A stretch of 64,000 nucleotides of DNA from CAVPTL01 sp963794415 (GCA_963794415.1 CAWCDI010000002.1:62001-126000); one strand, 5' to 3'; counted from the stretch's first letter, positions 8,802-17,990 are shown. The notes: generated by a model not told the origin, from the letters alone. A program made the numbers and translations.

Positions 8802-8826
8802 CAGGTGCCCGGCACCGTTTCCTCGC
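8795..8826. repeat. GGTGCC-GGCACC palindrome, degenerate copy 2
   Basis: The core GGTGCCCGGCACC (8804-8816) is perfect apart from a C instead of T at the centre. The flanks (GTGAGTAACA left, GTTTCCTC right) resemble the intact repeat GTGAATAAAC/GTTTATTCAC but have lost pairing. The mgsC stop TAA (8799-8801) lies in the left flank. This copy splits the methylamine operon and might cause partial termination. Confidence 0.7.
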
Positions 8827-9046
8827 CGGCCGATGGACAACCCGACACAAGAGTTTGTCGAATTGTTCGTCCCGTTGCACTGACCCCCGGCCGTGGATTC
8901 CCCTAGGATCTGACGTGGTTTCGGGAGATGTTCTCGTGTGTGGGTTTCTCTACAAGGGCGGTGACCTTCGCCGCCCCGGGGCGCCTCCGGCAAGAATGAC
9001 CACCGCGACCTTGGCGTCAACACCTGAAGGGATCCACTGACCAGCG
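8827..9046 (+). other. Untranslated leader or spacer between mgsC and mgdB
   Basis: No gene is seen in these 220 nt, which stand out in an operon with otherwise overlapping genes. A 6-bp GC stem (GGGCGG 8956-8961 with CCGCCC 8971-8976) and a nearby CCGG...CCGG pair suggest local RNA structure. TAGGAT at 8903-8908 could be a -10 element, but no well-spaced -35 was found. It may hold a second promoter or a regulatory leader for mgdBCDA. I could not match it to a known riboswitch. Confidence 0.3.
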
Positions 9047-9310
9047 ATGAGCTATCTCCTAGCCTGTCCCAACTGCGGCCGCCGTCCCGTCGATGAGTTC
9101 TCCTACGGTGGCGAGATCACGTTTCGCCCCGACTCGTCCGAGGACGAGCACGCTCTGTTCAGCTACCTCTACATGAAGCGCAACGTCCAGGGCGAGCAGA
9201 CGGAGTGGTGGTTCCACTCCTCGGGCTGCCGGGAGTGGTTCCAGGCGCGACGCATCACCACCAACAACACCGTGATCGAGACTGCAAAGCCGGGAGCCCT
9301 CAGTGCCTGA
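9047..9310 (+). CDS. mgdB: N-methylglutamate dehydrogenase delta-like subunit (sarcosine oxidase delta family)
   Basis: The 87-residue protein matches the short delta subunit of heterotetrameric sarcosine oxidase: N-terminal CPNCGRRPVDEF, where the Cys pair begins a zinc site, and C-terminal WWFHSSGCREWF, where the second Cys and His complete it, with the usual length of about 85-100 residues. In the N-methylglutamate pathway the sarcosine-oxidase-like four-subunit enzyme oxidises N-methylglutamate to glutamate and passes the methyl carbon to tetrahydrofolate. It is the first gene of the mgdB-C-D-A set and its stop overlaps the start of mgdC by 8 nt. The order with mgdA last differs from the mgdABCD order I recall in methylotrophic proteobacteria. 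Confidence 0.85.
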   Translation: MSYLLACPNCGRRPVDEFSYGGEITFRPDSSEDEHALFSYLYMKRNVQGEQTEWWFHSSGCREWFQARRITTNNTVIETAKPGALSA

Positions 9311-12029
9311 TCAACGACTGTCCGAGCACCGCGGCGAGCTGATCGACCGCGGTCGCGAGATCGCCTTCTCCTGGCAGGGCGAGCCGTACACCGGCTACGC
9401 GGGCGACACCGTCGCCTCCGCCCTCTACGCCTCGGGCGTGCGCATCTTCTCCCGCTCCTTCAAGTACCACCGCCCGCGCGGACTGCTCTGCTGCGGCGGC
9501 GCGTGCCCCAACTGCCTGGTCGAGGTGGACGGCGTGCCCACGGTGCGCGCCTGCATGACACCCATCGCCGGCGGCATGAAGGTGAACGCCCAGAACGTGT
9601 GGCCGTCGCTCGAGCGCGATGCCCTCTCGGCGCTCACCAAGGTCACCCCCGGCTTCGGGATGCAGGTTGGCTTCTACTACAAGACGTTCATCCGGCCTCG
9701 CTGGGCCTGGAAGTACTACGAGAAGTTCCTGCGCTCGGCCGCCGGGCTCGGCAAGCTCGATCCCAACCACCGCCGCACGCGCCGGTTCGAGAAGGTGCAC
9801 CGCCACGTGGACGTCCTGGTCATCGGCGGCGGCAAGTCTGGCCTGGAGGCGGCCATCGCCGCAGCCGCCGACGGCCGTGACGTGGCGCTGGTGGACGAGG
9901 GCCTCGCCCTGGGCGGCCTGCTCGCCTACTCCGGCCACGACGCCGCGATCGAGGCCGAGAAGCTCATCCAGCAGGCCCGCGACCTGAACGTGTTCATCCT
10001 GCAGCCGGCCTTCGCCGGCGGCCTCTACGAGGGCAACCTCGTGCCGGTCTACCAGGGCGACACCATGCACCGCTTCCGCGCCGCAGAGGTCGTCCTCGCC
10101 AACGGCACCATGGAGCAGCCGCTGGTGTTCGCAGGCAACGACCTCCCCGGCGTGATGCTGGGAAGCGCCGCGCGCCGCCTCGCCAACCAGTACCGCATCT
10201 CCCCCGGTGAGCAGGCCGTGGTGGTGTGCGCCGACGACTCCGGCTTCGACGCCGCGGTGGACATGGCCGCCGCCGGCGTGAACGTCGTCGCGGTCGCCGA
10301 CACGCGCGAGCACGCCACCAGCGAGAAGCTCGCCCAGGCCGGGATCGAGCACCTCACCGGCTTCGCGCCGGTGCGGGCCAAGGGCTCGAAGGCCGTCACC
10401 GGCATCGAGGTCGCCCGCGGATCGGAGCGGCGCAGCATCGAGGCCGACCTCGTGCTGATGTCCGGCGGCCAGGTCGGCCAGCTGGGCTTCCTCACCCAGG
10501 CCGGCGGCAGCATCAAGTACGACAAGCAGAAGCGCGTCTACGTGCCCGACCGCATCCCCGAGGGCGTGCGCGTCGAGGTCGATCCGGTGGGCTCCACCGA
10601 GGCGATCCCCGCCAAGTGCGGCAGCGCGTCGGGCAAGCAGTTCGTCTGCTACTGCGAGGACGTCACCACGAAGGACGTCCACCAGTCGGTGCAGGAGGGC
10701 TTCGCCTCGCTCGAGCTGAGCAAGCGCTACACCACGGTCACCATGGGCCCCTGCCAGGGACGCATGTGCCACCGCAACTCGGGCCTCCTCATCGCCAGCG
10801 AGCTGGGAGTGGATCCCGACGCCCAGCAGGCCGGCGTGACCACCGCCCGGCCGCCGCACAACCCCACCAGCTTCTCGCTGCTGGCGGGCCGCGGCTACGA
10901 GCCGGTGAAGCGCACCGCCATCCATCACTGGCACGCCGAGCGCGGCGGCAAGATGCTCTGGGCAGGCGACTGGAAGCGCCCGTACGACTACGGCTCGCCC
11001 GACGACGAGGTCATGGCGGTGCACGAGTCGCTCGGCCTGATCGACGTCTCCACGCTGGGCAAGCTCATCGTGCGCGGGCCTGACGCCGCCGAGTTCCTCG
11101 AGCGGCTCTACCCCAACCGGTTCGGCGACATGAAGCTCGCCCGGGTGCGATACGGCATCGTCTGCGGCGATGACGGATCGATCCTGGACGACGGCACCGT
11201 CGCCCGGCTCTCCGACACCGAGTACTACGTCACCACGACGTCCTCGGGCGCGGGCGGCATGGAGCAGTGGTTCACCTGGTGGAACGCCGTCTGGAACATG
11301 GACGTACAGATCATCCAGGTCACCAGCGCCATCGCCGCGGTGAACGTCGCCGGGCCCCACGCCCGCGAGACGCTCGCCAAGCTGACCGACGCCGACCTCT
11401 CGAACGAGGCGTTCCCGTACCTCGGTGCGGGCCACTTCACCGTCGCCGGCGTGCCGGCGCTGGTGCTGCGGATCGGCTTCGTCGGCGAGCTCGGCTACGA
11501 GATCCACTACCCGAGCGCTGCCGGCGAGTACCTCTGGGAGCAGCTGATGGAGGCGGGCGCAGAGTTCTCGGTGAAGCCCTTCGGGCTCGAGCCCCAGCGC
11601 GTGCTGCGCCTCGAGAAGGCCCACATCATCGTCGGCCAGGACACCAATGCCGAGTCCAACCCGCTCGAGGCCGCGATGCCGTGGATCGTCAAGCTCGACA
11701 AGGAGTCGCCCTGGATCGGCAAGTACTCGCTGGAGTACATCAAGCGCCGCGGCGACAGGTTCGCGCTCATCGGGTTCACCGTCGAGAACGGCAAGACGCC
11801 GGTCGAGGGCACCCAGGTGATCGGCACCAACGGCCGGCCGGTGGGACGCATCACCAGCTCGCGGTTCTCCAAGCGGCTGGGCAAGGCGATCGGCATCGCC
11901 TGGGTGCCCATCGACTACGCGGGTGAGGGCAACGCCATCACCATCTCGGATCCGTCCGGCGCCAAGATCCCCGCGACCGTGACCCACAAAGCGTTCTACG
12001 ACCCCGATGGAGAGAAGCTGCGCTCATGA
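9303..12029 (+). CDS. mgdC: N-methylglutamate dehydrogenase large subunit (sarcosine oxidase alpha family)
   Basis: The protein has 908 residues with the full domain order of sarcosine oxidase alpha. An N-terminal ferredoxin-like Fer2_4 domain carries Cys63/64, 68, 71 and 84 (LLCCGGACPNC...RAC). A dinucleotide-binding oxidoreductase domain starts at about 168 (VLVIGGGKSGLEAA). A Cys-rich BFD-like segment follows (CYCEDVTTKDV, GPCQGRMCHRNSG), and the C-terminal part from about 520 is a GcvT-type aminomethyltransferase fold that binds tetrahydrofolate and accepts the methylene group. The start is GTG 9303. Whether the N-terminal cysteines hold a 2Fe-2S cluster cannot be judged from sequence. 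The stop overlaps mgdD by 4 nt (ATGA). A sarcosine-specific enzyme remains possible, but the linked mgs and gmaS genes favour N-methylglutamate. Confidence 0.87.
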   Translation: MPDQRLSEHRGELIDRGREIAFSWQGEPYTGYAGDTVASALYASGVRIFSRSFKYHRPRGLLCCGGACPNCLVEVDGVPTVRACMTPIAGGMKVNAQNVWPSLERDALSALTKVTPGFGMQVGFYYKTFIRPRWAWKYYEKFLRSAAGLGKLDPNHRRTRRFEKVHRHVDVLVIGGGKSGLEAAIAAAADGRDVALVDEGLALGGLLAYSGHDAAIEAEKLIQQARDLNVFILQPAFAGGLYEGNLVPVYQGDTMHRFRAAEVVLANGTMEQPLVFAGNDLPGVMLGSAARRLANQYRISPGEQAVVVCADDSGFDAAVDMAAAGVNVVAVADTREHATSEKLAQAGIEHLTGFAPVRAKGSKAVTGIEVARGSERRSIEADLVLMSGGQVGQLGFLTQAGGSIKYDKQKRVYVPDRIPEGVRVEVDPVGSTEAIPAKCGSASGKQFVCYCEDVTTKDVHQSVQEGFASLELSKRYTTVTMGPCQGRMCHRNSGLLIASELGVDPDAQQAGVTTARPPHNPTSFSLLAGRGYEPVKRTAIHHWHAERGGKMLWAGDWKRPYDYGSPDDEVMAVHESLGLIDVSTLGKLIVRGPDAAEFLERLYPNRFGDMKLARVRYGIVCGDDGSILDDGTVARLSDTEYYVTTTSSGAGGMEQWFTWWNAVWNMDVQIIQVTSAIAAVNVAGPHARETLAKLTDADLSNEAFPYLGAGHFTVAGVPALVLRIGFVGELGYEIHYPSAAGEYLWEQLMEAGAEFSVKPFGLEPQRVLRLEKAHIIVGQDTNAESNPLEAAMPWIVKLDKESPWIGKYSLEYIKRRGDRFALIGFTVENGKTPVEGTQVIGTNGRPVGRITSSRFSKRLGKAIGIAWVPIDYAGEGNAITISDPSGAKIPATVTHKAFYDPDGEKLRS

Positions 12030-12703
12030 GTGCGATTGACCCCTACGCGTTCCTCTCGCCGGCTGCCGTGGCCGCCGACGGCACGTACACACCCGCCCTG
12101 CGGACGCCGATGGAGCGACTCCACGTGGCCGCAGGCGCGTCGCTCACCGACCTCAACGGCTGGCGGATCGCCACCTACCCGGCCGAGTCGGCCGAGCTCT
12201 GGATCGCCGATCGCTCGCACCTGGGAAAGCTCGACCTGCGCGGCACCGCCGAGGAGCTGGACACGCTCACCGGCGGCCTCGAGCCGGGCACTGCCCGCGA
12301 CGACGGCGGCGTCTGGACGCTGCGGATCACCGCGACGCACGGCTACGTCATCTGCGCGTTCGACCGGGTCTCCGAGCTGCGTGAGCGCATCGGCGGCGCG
12401 GCTGTGGACATCACGTGCGCGATGGCCGCCGTCGAGATCGGCGGCGAGGAGTGGCGCGAGGTGTTCATGCGCTCCTCCGGATCGGACATCCGCGAGAAGA
12501 AGTTCCCCGCCAACTCGTGCATCGCCGGCTCGGTGATGCGCTGCGGCACGATCATGCTGAACGCCGGCGACCGCCTGCTGATGCTGATCGGCTGGGAGTT
12601 CGGTGAGTACTTCTGGGAAGCGATCCTCGATGCCGGCGTGAACCTCGGCATCACCCCCGTGAATCCCCTTGGCAACCCGGTGAAGCAGGAGGTGTCGGCA
12701 TGA
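12026..12703 (+). CDS. mgdD: N-methylglutamate dehydrogenase gamma-like subunit (sarcosine oxidase gamma family)
   Basis: The 225-residue protein has the length and layout of the sarcosine oxidase gamma subunit, itself a small relative of the GcvT fold. Recognisable stretches are the N-terminal segment with LTDLNGWRIATYP and the C-terminal part containing FMRSSGSD and GWEFGEYFWEAILDAG. The subunit has no known independent catalysis and stabilises the alpha/beta core. It overlaps mgdC by 4 nt at its start and mgdA by 4 nt at its end (ATGA in both cases), which supports coupled translation and an equal subunit ratio. Confidence 0.8.
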   Translation: MSAIDPYAFLSPAAVAADGTYTPALRTPMERLHVAAGASLTDLNGWRIATYPAESAELWIADRSHLGKLDLRGTAEELDTLTGGLEPGTARDDGGVWTLRITATHGYVICAFDRVSELRERIGGAAVDITCAMAAVEIGGEEWREVFMRSSGSDIREKKFPANSCIAGSVMRCGTIMLNAGDRLLMLIGWEFGEYFWEAILDAGVNLGITPVNPLGNPVKQEVSA

Positions 12704-13911
12704 TCGGGCTGCTCAAGAAGCATCGCTACTTCAAGGCGCACGAGCTGAAGTCGTCGTACGACGTGGTCATCATCGGCGCGGGCGCCCACGGGCTCGCCAC
12801 CGCCTACTACCTGGCCAAGAACCACGGCATCAAGAACATCGCGATCGTGGACAAGTCCTACATGGGCGCCGGCGGCTCGGGCCGCAACACCACCATCATC
12901 CGCTCGAACTACCTCACGCCCGAGGGCGCCCTCTTCTACGAGGCCAGCGTGAAGCTCTACGAGAGCCTCTCGCAGGAGCTCAACTTCAACACGATGTTCT
13001 CGCAGCACGGGCACCTCACCCTGGCGCACTCCGACCGCTCGGTGAACACCATGATGGAGCGGGCCGAGGTGAACCGGCTGGTGGGCGTCGACTCGCGGGT
13101 GATCTACCCCGACGAGATCAAGGACGTCTGCCCCCAGCTCGACATCACCGACCACCCGACGTTCCCGATCCTGGCCGCGCTCTACCACCCGCCCGGCGGC
13201 ATCATCCGCCACGACGCGGTGGTGTGGGGCTACGGCAAGGAAGCCGTGAAGATGGGCGCCGAGATCCACCCCTACACCGAGGTCACGGCGATCAACACGT
13301 CGGGCGGCAAGGTGACCGGGGTCGAGACCAACCGCGGCACCATCAACGCCGGCACCGTCATCTCGTGCACGGCCGGCTGGAGCTCGGGCATCTGCGACAT
13401 GGTGAACATCCCGCTGCCGCTCACGACCCACATCCTCCAGGCGTGCGTCACCGAGCCGGTGAAGCCGCTGCTCGACAAGATCATCGTGTCGGGCACCCTG
13501 CACATCTACATCAGCCAGTCCGACCGCGGTGAGTTCGTGATGGGCTCCGAGATCGAGCCGTACTCGGGCTACTCGACGAAGGGCACGTTCCGCTTCATCG
13601 AGGATCTCGCGATGCACATGATCGAGCTTCTGCCCATGCTGGGCGAGGCCCGCATCCTGCGCCAGTGGACGGGCCTCTGCGACGTCTCGCCCGACTACTC
13701 GCCCATCATGGGCGAGACCGAGGTCGAGGGGTTCGTGGTCGACGCCGGCTGGGGCACCTACGGATTCAAGGCCTCCCCCATCGTCGGCCACACCATCGCC
13801 GAGTACGTCGGCACCCAGAAGACGCCGCAGCTGATCGAGCCGTTCAAGCTGTCGCGGTTCTACGAGGACAAGCTCGTGTCCGAGCGTGGCGCCGCGGCCG
13901 TTTCGCACTAG
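12700..13911 (+). CDS. mgdA: N-methylglutamate dehydrogenase beta-like subunit (sarcosine oxidase beta family)
   Basis: The 403-residue FAD-dependent amine oxidoreductase of the DAO family carries the N-terminal dinucleotide motif VVIIGAGAHGLATAYYL (about 20-36) and the typical GSGRNTTIIRSNY stretch that contacts flavin near residue 60. In this family the beta subunit holds the non-covalent FAD where the N-methyl amino acid is oxidised and a covalently bound FMN at the alpha/beta interface. The C-terminal PDYSPIMGETEVEGFVVDAGWGTYGFKASP-type region closes the FAD site. It is the last mgd gene, 20 nt before fhs, so the released C1 unit is likely processed by co-transcribed folate enzymes. Confidence 0.85.
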   Translation: MIGLLKKHRYFKAHELKSSYDVVIIGAGAHGLATAYYLAKNHGIKNIAIVDKSYMGAGGSGRNTTIIRSNYLTPEGALFYEASVKLYESLSQELNFNTMFSQHGHLTLAHSDRSVNTMMERAEVNRLVGVDSRVIYPDEIKDVCPQLDITDHPTFPILAALYHPPGGIIRHDAVVWGYGKEAVKMGAEIHPYTEVTAINTSGGKVTGVETNRGTINAGTVISCTAGWSSGICDMVNIPLPLTTHILQACVTEPVKPLLDKIIVSGTLHIYISQSDRGEFVMGSEIEPYSGYSTKGTFRFIEDLAMHMIELLPMLGEARILRQWTGLCDVSPDYSPIMGETEVEGFVVDAGWGTYGFKASPIVGHTIAEYVGTQKTPQLIEPFKLSRFYEDKLVSERGAAAVSH

Positions 13912-13931
13912 TACCGACAAGGAGAACTTCG

Positions 13932-15606
13932 TTGAAGTCAAGCCTGGAGATTGCGCAGGAAGCGGTCCTCCGACCGATCATGGACGTCGCCCTGGAGATG
14001 GGCCTCGAGGAGGATGAGGTCGATCTGTACGGCAAGTACAAGGCGAAGGTCAGCCTGAGCGCCATCGACCGGCTGCAGGACCGGCCGGACGCGAAGATCA
14101 TCTGCGTCTCCGCCATCACGCCCACCAAGGCGGGCGAGGGCAAGACCACCACGTCGGTGTCGCTCACGCAGGGCATGGGCGCGATCGGCAAGAAGCCGGT
14201 GCTCTGCCTGCGCGAGCCGTCGCTCGGCCCCATCTTCGGCATCAAGGGCGGCGCGGCCGGCGGCGGTCTCACCCAGGTCGTGCCGATGGAGGATCTCAAC
14301 CTCCACTTCACCGGCGACTTCCACGCGGTGGCTGCGGCCAACAACATGCTCGCGGCGTTCATCGACCGCCACATCTTCTACGGCAACGAGTGCAAGCTCG
14401 CCCCGCACGGCGTGTCGTGGCGGCGCGCGGTCGATATGAACGACCGCAACCTGCGCAACATCGCCACCGGCCTGGGCGGCCCGACCCACGGGATCCCGCG
14501 CGAGACCGGCTTCGACATCGTGGCGGCCTCCGAGATCATGGCCATCATGGGCATGGCGACCTCGCTGCAGGATCTGCGCAAGCGGATCGGCAGCATCACG
14601 GTTGGCTACAACACCGACGGCGCGCCCGTCACGGCCGAGCAGATGGGCTGCGCCGGCGCGATGACCGTGCTGCTGAAGGACGCGCTCAAGCCCAACCTGA
14701 TCCAGACGCTCGAGGGCCAGCCGTGCTTCATGCACATCGGCCCGTTCGGCAACATCGCCCACGGCAACAGCTCGGTGATCGCCGATCTCGCGGGCAAGAA
14801 GCTGGGCGAGTACCTGATCACCGAGGCCGGCTTCGGCTCGGATCTGGGCATGGAGAAGTTCATGGACATCGTCTGTCGCGGCGGCGGGTTCAAGCCGAGC
14901 GCAGTGGTGATCGTGGCCACCGCGAAGGCGCTGAAGCACCACGCCGGGCATGACCGACCAGAACGCCTCGGCCGCCGACAACCTGAAGGCGATCGAGACG
15001 GGCGGCGCCAACCTCGAGCGGCACATCATGAACGCCAGGGAGTTTGGCGTGCCGTGCGTGGTTGCGGCCAACCGGTTCCCCGGCGACACCGACGACGAGG
15101 TGGCGCTGGTGCAGAAGCTGGGCCTCGAGTACGGCGCGCACGCTGCCGTCCTGAACGAGGGCTTCACCGACGGCGGCAAGGGTGCCGCCGAGATGGCCGA
15201 GGCAGTCGCCGACGCCGCCGACCAGCCCAACTCGTTCAACTTCATGTACGAGGACTCCGACGCGATCGACGTCAAGATCGAGAAGATCGCCAAGCGCATC
15301 TACCGGGCCGAGGGCGTGGACTTCGCCCCGGCTGCGCAGCAGAAGATCGAGCAGTTCACGCGCGACGGGCTCACCGGCCTCTCGATCTGCATGGCCAAGA
15401 CCCACCTGTCGCTCTCGGCCGACCCGGCGCTCGCCAACGCGCCCACCGGCTATCGCATCCCGGTGCGGGACATCCGGCCCTACACGGGCGCCGGGTTCCT
15501 GACCGCGCTCTGCGGCGACATCATGCAGATGCCGGGCCTGGGCGTCTCGCCCGCCGGGTTCAACGTGGACATCGATGAGAACGGAAAGACCGTCGGTCTC
15601 TTCTAG
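13932..15606 (+). CDS. fhs: Formate-tetrahydrofolate ligase, interrupted by one apparent +1 insertion
   Basis: Two consecutive frames together give a normal-length enzyme of about 557 residues. The first frame starts at TTG 13932 with AAGGAG at 13919-13924, and has the P-loop region PTKAGEGKTTTSVSLTQGM and the KGGAAGGGLTQVVPMEDLNLH stretch typical of the family. It is left at about 14949, where an extra C follows GGG, and the second frame continues to TAG 15606. Removing that base restores one continuous product. The enzyme interconverts formate, ATP and THF with 10-formyl-THF, linking C1 release by the mgd enzyme with purine synthesis by PurN and PurH. I judge the frameshift more likely a sequence error than a real inactivation. 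fchA overlaps its end by 32 nt. Confidence 0.8.
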
Positions 15607-16198
15607 GAGCCCCGACCCGTACCTCGGATCCCCGGTCGGGGAGTTCCTCGACCAGCTTGCCGACCGCACCCCCGCTCCCGGCGGGGGTGCGTGCGCGGCC
15701 CTCACGTGCGCGATGGCAGCCGGGCTCGTGGAGATGGCGGCCTCGTTCGGCGCCGCGCGCGGCATGGACCGGGTGCACGAGCGGGCTCATGAGCTTCGCG
15801 CCTCGGTGCAGGGCATGGCTCACGCCGACGGCGAGGCCTACGGCGTGGTGATCGAGGCGCTTCGCCTGCCGCCGGGCGACGAGCGGCGCGACAGGCTGGA
15901 TGCGGCCGTGGCCGGGGCCATCGCCTCGCCCATCGCGATCCTCGAGATCGCGGCCGAGGTGGCGTCGCTCGCGGCCGAGGTGGCCGAGACCGGCAACCGC
16001 AACCTCGAGGGTGACGCGCTCACCGGAGCGCTTCTGGCCGAGGCCGCAGCACGGTCGGCGGCGACGCTCGCGCAGCTCAACGTGAGCATGCTCTCGCGCC
16101 ATGCGATGATCGACGCGCAGCTCGACAACCTGCGCCCCGCCCTTGCCCGCGCCACCCGTGCGCGGGAGCGCGCGGTGAGCGCCTACGCGGCCATGTAG
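15575..16198 (+). CDS. fchA: Methenyl-THF cyclohydrolase of the formiminotransferase-cyclodeaminase family
   Basis: The 207-residue protein is the all-helical cyclodeaminase fold: LGSPVGEFLDQLADRTPAPGGGACAAL near the N-terminus matches the conserved start of FchA/FTCD-C proteins, followed by long alanine-rich helices and NRNLEGDALTGALLAEAA. FchA-type enzymes hydrolyse 5,10-methenyl-THF to 10-formyl-THF, and some act on formimino-THF. Placed next to fhs, the cyclohydrolase role fits best. The only start upstream of the conserved domain is ATG 15575, which overlaps fhs by 32 nt. No methylene-THF dehydrogenase (folD or mtdA type) is in the window, so the oxidation step between the mgd product and this enzyme must be encoded elsewhere. 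Confidence 0.8.
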   Translation: MRTERPSVSSRSPDPYLGSPVGEFLDQLADRTPAPGGGACAALTCAMAAGLVEMAASFGAARGMDRVHERAHELRASVQGMAHADGEAYGVVIEALRLPPGDERRDRLDAAVAGAIASPIAILEIAAEVASLAAEVAETGNRNLEGDALTGALLAEAAARSAATLAQLNVSMLSRHAMIDAQLDNLRPALARATRARERAVSAYAAM

Positions 16199-16209
16199 AC
16201 TCGCTCTCG

Positions 16210-17496
16210 ATGCGCGTATTGGTGGTCGGATCTGGGGCACGCGAGCATGCGCTTGCCTGGAAGCTGAGCTCGTCTCCCGAGCTCACGGCGCTGCATGCCG
16301 CGCCGGGGAATCCCGGCATGGCGAGGCTGGCCGAGCTGCACGACGTGGCGGTCACCGACCTCGAGGGTCTCACCGCGCTGGCGCAGCGGCTGGATGCCGA
16401 GCTGGTGGTGATCGGGCCCGAGGTGCCGCTGGTGGCGGGCCTCACCGACCGGCTCCAGGCCGTGGGCATCCCGGCCTTCGGGCCGACGATGGCGGCGGCC
16501 GAGCTCGAGGGCTCGAAGGCGTTTGCAAAGCACGTGATGGCCGACATCGGCGTGCCCACGGCGCGGTACTCGGTGTGCGACACGATGGCCGCCGTGGAGG
16601 CTGCGATCGCCGAGTCCGAGGGCCAGGTCGTGATCAAGGCCGACGGGCTCGCGGCCGGCAAGGGCGTGGTGGTGTGCTCCACCGTGGAGGAGGCCAATGA
16701 GGCCGCCCGGGCGTGCCTGGTGGGCGACCGGTTTGGCACCGCCGGTGCCCGCGTGGTGGTGGAGGAGCGGATGACGGGGCCCGAGATCTCGGTGCTGGCG
16801 CTCTGCGACGGCGAGCGCGTGCTGCCGCTCGCGCCCGCGCGCGACTTCAAGCGCATCAACGACGGCGACGAGGGCCCGAACACCGGCGGCATGGGCTGCA
16901 TCTCGCCGGTGCCCGACGTCGACTCCGACATGCTCGAGGAGATCCTCGAGACGGTGCACCGGCCCGTGATCTACGAGATGGCGCGGCGCGACAAGCCGTT
17001 TCGCGGGTGCCTCTACGCGGGCCTGATGCTCACCGCCGACGGCCCGAAGGTGATCGAGTTCAACACGCGCTGGGGCGACCCCGAGACGCAGGTGATCGTG
17101 CCGCGGCTGCAGGGCGACCTGCTGCCTGCGCTCTACGCATCGGCCACCGCGTCGCTCGAGCACTCGGGCATGGCGGTGAGCGACGAGGCCTGCGTGACCG
17201 TCGTGATCTCCTCGCACGGCTACCCCGAGACGCCCGAGGCCGGCGCCGTGATCGAGGGCATCGACGATGCCGAGTCCATCGCCGGCGTGCAGGTGTTCCA
17301 CGCGGGCACGGCGATCCGCGACGGCGCCCTGGTGGCCGCGGGCGGCCGCGTGCTGAACGTGACCGCAGTCGCCGACGACCTGTCCACCGCCCGTGAGCGC
17401 GCCTACGCCGCCGTTGGCCGCATCACGATGGCGGGATCCCATCACCGAACCGATATAGGAGCCGAAGCAGTGGCAATGGAGCAAAAACATGTCTGA
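16210..17496 (+). CDS. purD: Phosphoribosylamine-glycine ligase
   Basis: The 428-residue protein is a normal-length GAR synthetase: N-terminal Rossmann-like domain with VLVVGSGAREHALAWKL, ATP-grasp domain with VIKADGLAAGKGVVV and NDGDEGPNTGGMGCISP, and the metal-binding EFNTRWGDPETQV near residue 290. It catalyses the second step of de novo purine synthesis, joining phosphoribosylamine and glycine with ATP. It begins 11 nt after fchA and overlaps purE by 8 nt, so the folate and purine genes may be in one transcript. Confidence 0.95.
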   Translation: MRVLVVGSGAREHALAWKLSSSPELTALHAAPGNPGMARLAELHDVAVTDLEGLTALAQRLDAELVVIGPEVPLVAGLTDRLQAVGIPAFGPTMAAAELEGSKAFAKHVMADIGVPTARYSVCDTMAAVEAAIAESEGQVVIKADGLAAGKGVVVCSTVEEANEAARACLVGDRFGTAGARVVVEERMTGPEISVLALCDGERVLPLAPARDFKRINDGDEGPNTGGMGCISPVPDVDSDMLEEILETVHRPVIYEMARRDKPFRGCLYAGLMLTADGPKVIEFNTRWGDPETQVIVPRLQGDLLPALYASATASLEHSGMAVSDEACVTVVISSHGYPETPEAGAVIEGIDDAESIAGVQVFHAGTAIRDGALVAAGGRVLNVTAVADDLSTARERAYAAVGRITMAGSHHRTDIGAEAVAMEQKHV

Positions 17497-17977
17497 GCAG
17501 CCCGCACCCATGGCAGAGGTCAAGCACCTCTGGGATCAGCTCGAGCAGGAGGGGCCGCAGGTCGGCATCCTCATGGGCTCGGAGTCCGACAAGGAAGTCA
17601 TGCAGAAGGCGGCCGACGAGCTGCTCGAGCGGGGCATCACCTTCGAGATGAACGTGCTCTCGGCCCACCGCGACCCGCGAGGCGTGGCCGAGTACGCGTC
17701 CGGAGCGGCGCTGCGCGGCGTGCGCGTGCTGATCGCCGGCGCCGGCAAGGCGGCTGCGCTGCCCGGCGTGGTGGCGGCCTACACCGATCTGCCGGTGATC
17801 GGCGTGCCGATCAAGACCTCCGACCTGGGCGGCATGGACTCGCTGCTCTCGATCGTGCAGATGCCCCCGGGCGTGCCGGTGGCGTGCATGGCGATCAACG
17901 GCTCACGAAACGCCGCGATCTTCGCGGCCAAGATCATCGCCCAGGGAGCACAGCCTCCGCCGGCTGAGCTGACCTAG
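17489..17977 (+). CDS. purE: N5-carboxyaminoimidazole ribonucleotide mutase / AIR carboxylase
   Basis: The 162-residue protein has the PurE core: GILMGSESDKEVMQKA, the SAHRDP loop and LPVIGVPIKTSDLGGMDSLLSIVQMP. Class I enzymes need PurK to make their substrate and usually read AGAGGAAHLPG at the nucleotide-binding loop. Here the loop reads AGAGKAAALPG, so Gly becomes Lys and His becomes Ala. No purK is present in the window. The enzyme may be a class I variant with purK elsewhere, or a form that uses CO2 directly; the sequence alone does not decide. About 25 N-terminal residues precede the fold. It ends the purDE pair and is followed by an intact copy of the palindromic repeat. Confidence 0.9.
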   Translation: MSEQPAPMAEVKHLWDQLEQEGPQVGILMGSESDKEVMQKAADELLERGITFEMNVLSAHRDPRGVAEYASGAALRGVRVLIAGAGKAAALPGVVAAYTDLPVIGVPIKTSDLGGMDSLLSIVQMPPGVPVACMAINGSRNAAIFAAKIIAQGAQPPPAELT

Positions 17978-17990
17978 GGTCGGGTGGGGG

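Noticed and set aside
8821..9046. Glycine or THF riboswitch upstream of mgdB
   Set aside because: I could not find the conserved bases of either class; only generic GC stems are present.
9300..11987. Minus-strand open frame of 895 codons opposite mgdC
   Set aside because: The composition (His, Arg, Gly, Ala repeats) is that of a shadow frame in GC-rich DNA, no domain is visible, and the plus strand encodes a clear sarcosine oxidase alpha-type protein.
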